From: Hyphomonadaceae bacterium
GTDB lineage: Bacteria; Pseudomonadota; Alphaproteobacteria; Caulobacterales; Aquidulcibacteraceae
Reading direction: 5' to 3'
DNA length: 64,000 nucleotides
Assembly (NCBI GenBank): GCA_022841905.1
Contig: JALHQO010000003.1
Span: 170,236 to 234,235, forward strand
Shown: positions 62,507-64,000 of the stretch, piece after piece
Position numbering within the stretch: the first letter of the stretch is position 1
How the letters are laid out: each line of letters starts with the position of its first letter
Notes under the pieces: generated by a model
Database searches by the model: none
What the model was told of the DNA's origin: nothing
Seen by the model: the letters and a program-made list of their open reading frames with translations, nothing else
Translations under genes and position numbers: made by a program

Positions 62507-63135
62507 ATGCTCACGGGTTTTTCGATTTCTTGGCTCGTTGCGCGCTGCGGCGTTTACTGGTGGGCTTCGACTTGGGGTTCGACTTGGGCTTTGGCTTCGG
62601 CTTCCGCTTTGCCTTTGCACGCCTTGGGGTGGAGCCGCCGCCGCCGTCGTCGTTGCGTTTGCTGCGAGCCCGTCGAGCGCGTCGGCGTGCGCACGAAGGA
62701 TGGCGGCAGATGCCTCGAGTTCGGGCTTAGAGCTGAGCATTCGACGCGCGCGCCGGTCCTGGCGCACCGCTTCCCAAACTGCTTTGAGATCAGGATCGAG
62801 CTTGTTGTTGTCCGCCGTTCGCGCCAGGTACCGAAAAGCGTCGCGTAGTCCGCCTCGCGCTCCAAATAGATGATCAGCGGCGGTGCGGCTACCGCGTCAG
62901 TGTTTGATGGGCGGCCGCGCAATTGCGGGTCAAAACGGCGGCGGCGTTCGTATTGCGAAAGTGCTGCGCCATTGAGGCGCTTTGCCTTCCAGATGGCTTT
63001 GATGTCGCGCAGAGTTTTGATCTTGTGACACTTGGCGCACCTAAGTTGGTGACCCGCATTCAGGCGGCGGCGCCCGCAATCAGTTCGGGTCAGATCAAGC
63101 CGATTGCTTGAGGGGTAGCGAAAATCCGCGCACAC
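62507..63135 (-). pseudogene. Possible frameshifted zinc-ribbon protein gene
   Basis: Three minus-strand frames read together would give one protein. Frame one (63135 to about 62812) has CGRRRLNAGHQLRCAKCHKI, then KAIWKAKRLNGAALSQYERR and IYLEREADYATLFGTWRER. Frame two (about 62815 to 62670) has TADNNKLDPDLKAVWEAVRQ and LSSKPELEASAAILRAHADA. Frame three (about 62670 to 62507) has a Lys/Pro tail KAKRKPKPKPKSNPKSKPTS and a stop 7 bases from the SRAP stop. Two frameshifts would have to be real or sequence errors; the frames could also be chance. N-terminal cysteines suggest a zinc ribbon. Confidence 0.42.
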
Positions 63136-63188
63136 GGTGGTAACGTAGCCGAGCGGGCGTTTGTGGCTGCGACGGGTCTGGGAACGGC

Positions 63189-64000
63189 ATGGATATCGAT
63201 ACCTGGCTCAGGGGTCTCAAGCTGTCGCAGTACGCATCGTTGTTCCGCGACAGGGCGATCGAGCCAAAAGATCTTGAATGGCTCGACGATGGCGAGCTCA
63301 AGCGCATGGGCATTGCGCCGCGCCACCGCAAGCAGCTGCTTGCCGCCATCGGAGCGCTCAACCCGCTTTTGGACGAAGGCCGCGCCTCGCCCCGCGACGA
63401 AGAAGCCAAGACGCTTGGCCTCAATGCCCAGCACCGGCGCATGACCGTGCTGTTTTGCGATCTGGTTGGTTCAACCGCACTATCCACGCAGCTGGACGCC
63501 GAGGCGCTGCGCGACCTAGTCGGCGCCTTTCACCGGGTTTGCGCCGCTGCGGTGGCGGACGCTTCCGGTTTCGTGGCGCAATATGTTGGCGATGGCCTGA
63601 TGGCGTTCTTCGGCTATCCCGATGCTCACGAGGATGACGCCGAACGCGCCATCCTCGCTGGGCTCGCCATCGTTGACGCGGTGCCGCGGCTTAAGGGGCC
63701 GGACGGCTCGCCGCTGGGTGTACGCGTCGGGATTGCGACTGGCGCGGTCGTGGTCGGGGACTTGAGACACACGTTCGATAGGCAAGAGCGCGCTATAATT
63801 GGCGAGACGCCCAATCTCGCGGCGCGACTGCAGTCGCTGGCGCAGCCCAACAGCATCATCATAGCCGCCAGCACGCACGGCGACGCAAGCGAGGTGTTTG
63901 CATATAGGCGCTTCGATGGCGTGTGCGTCAAAGGCGTCGCCGCCCCGCAGACAGTTTTCGAAGTGATCGGCGAGGCCGCGACGGGCGATCCGCGCAGGCG
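63189..64000 (+). CDS. SAM-domain class III adenylate cyclase, 3' truncated by window
   Basis: The start of a signalling enzyme. The N-terminal sterile alpha motif domain (about 1-65: MDIDTWLRGLKLSQYASLFR, DDGELKRMGIAPRHRKQLLA) is followed by a class III nucleotidyl cyclase domain (about 80-260) with RRMTVLFCDLVGSTALSTQL, VGDGLMAFFGYPDAHEDDAE and GIATGAVVVGDLRHTF. Both metal-binding Asp residues are present (CDLVGS, YVGDG). In this family a large AAA/TPR region normally follows; the frame is open to the end of the window. Confidence 0.88.
   Translation, partial: MDIDTWLRGLKLSQYASLFRDRAIEPKDLEWLDDGELKRMGIAPRHRKQLLAAIGALNPLLDEGRASPRDEEAKTLGLNAQHRRMTVLFCDLVGSTALSTQLDAEALRDLVGAFHRVCAAAVADASGFVAQYVGDGLMAFFGYPDAHEDDAERAILAGLAIVDAVPRLKGPDGSPLGVRVGIATGAVVVGDLRHTFDRQERAIIGETPNLAARLQSLAQPNSIIIAASTHGDASEVFAYRRFDGVCVKGVAAPQTVFEVIGEAATGDPRR

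Overview
The window is high-GC bacterial chromosome from an alphaproteobacterium, most probably Caulobacterales/Hyphomonadaceae-like. I infer this from the ethylmalonyl-CoA pathway enzymes, the order rpmH-rnpA-yidC-engB-argB-nucleotidase-dapD, a compact 4.5S RNA, frequent GTG/TTG starts and very dense coding. It is mostly ordinary chromosome. I see no prophage, CRISPR array, transposase or secretion cluster.

Layout. 0-3.5 kb: end of an EamA transporter, signal peptidase I, an EI24/CysZ-like membrane protein, and an ArsR-SRPBCC pair with a palindromic operator over its start codon. 3.5-18.5 kb: three consecutive enzymes of the ethylmalonyl-CoA pathway (ethylmalonyl-CoA mutase, crotonyl-CoA carboxylase/reductase, methylsuccinyl-CoA dehydrogenase), interleaved with a methyltransferase, an Asn/Gly-rich exported protein, an M20 peptidase with a chagasin-like inhibitor, a Rieske oxygenase, a VIT-family protein and a CPA2 antiporter. 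18.5-25.6 kb: small lipoproteins around a META protein, DoxX, recR directly behind a DUF433/DUF5615 toxin-antitoxin pair, a GlxA regulator, a ferritin-like diiron protein, ybaB and dnaX. 25.6-38.7 kb: a hybrid-free histidine kinase, TetR, a TTC38-like TPR protein, an alpha/beta hydrolase, the 4.5S RNA, peptide deformylase, a CADD-family protein, BrkB, a sterol-desaturase-like protein, PhzF, GIY-YIG, succinate-semialdehyde dehydrogenase and a tandem UspA protein. 38.7-49.2 kb: clpB, a PAP2 phosphatase, pirin, a TipA-like MerR gene with an internal start, fmt, truA, DUF418 and two tandem secreted paralogues. 49.2-56.1 kb: the minus-strand housekeeping operon rpmH to dapD. 56.2-64 kb: an orphan histidine kinase, a TPR protein, divergent gamma-glutamyltransferase and P1 peptidase, tRNA-Arg(ACG), a SRAP protein, a probably frameshifted zinc-ribbon gene and the start of a SAM-domain adenylate cyclase.

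How parts work together. Ccr, Ecm and Mcd carry crotonyl-CoA through ethylmalonyl-CoA and methylsuccinyl-CoA to mesaconyl-CoA for growth on C2 compounds. Recombination and replication factors (dnaX, ybaB, recR) and translation-start factors (def, fmt, truA) are present but not in their usual compact groups. A family of palindromic, paired (REPIN-like) repeats occurs at 13.8, 24.3 and 36.0 kb; one copy lies in frame inside dnaX. A second repeat type flanks 18.5-20.2 kb.

Most notable observations: the in-frame repeat pair in dnaX, the TipA-like gene with a strong internal ribosome binding site, the toxin-antitoxin pair abutting recR, the CADD-like protein, the CxCxW lipoprotein pair, and the tandem secreted paralogues. 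No single large undescribed system is evident.
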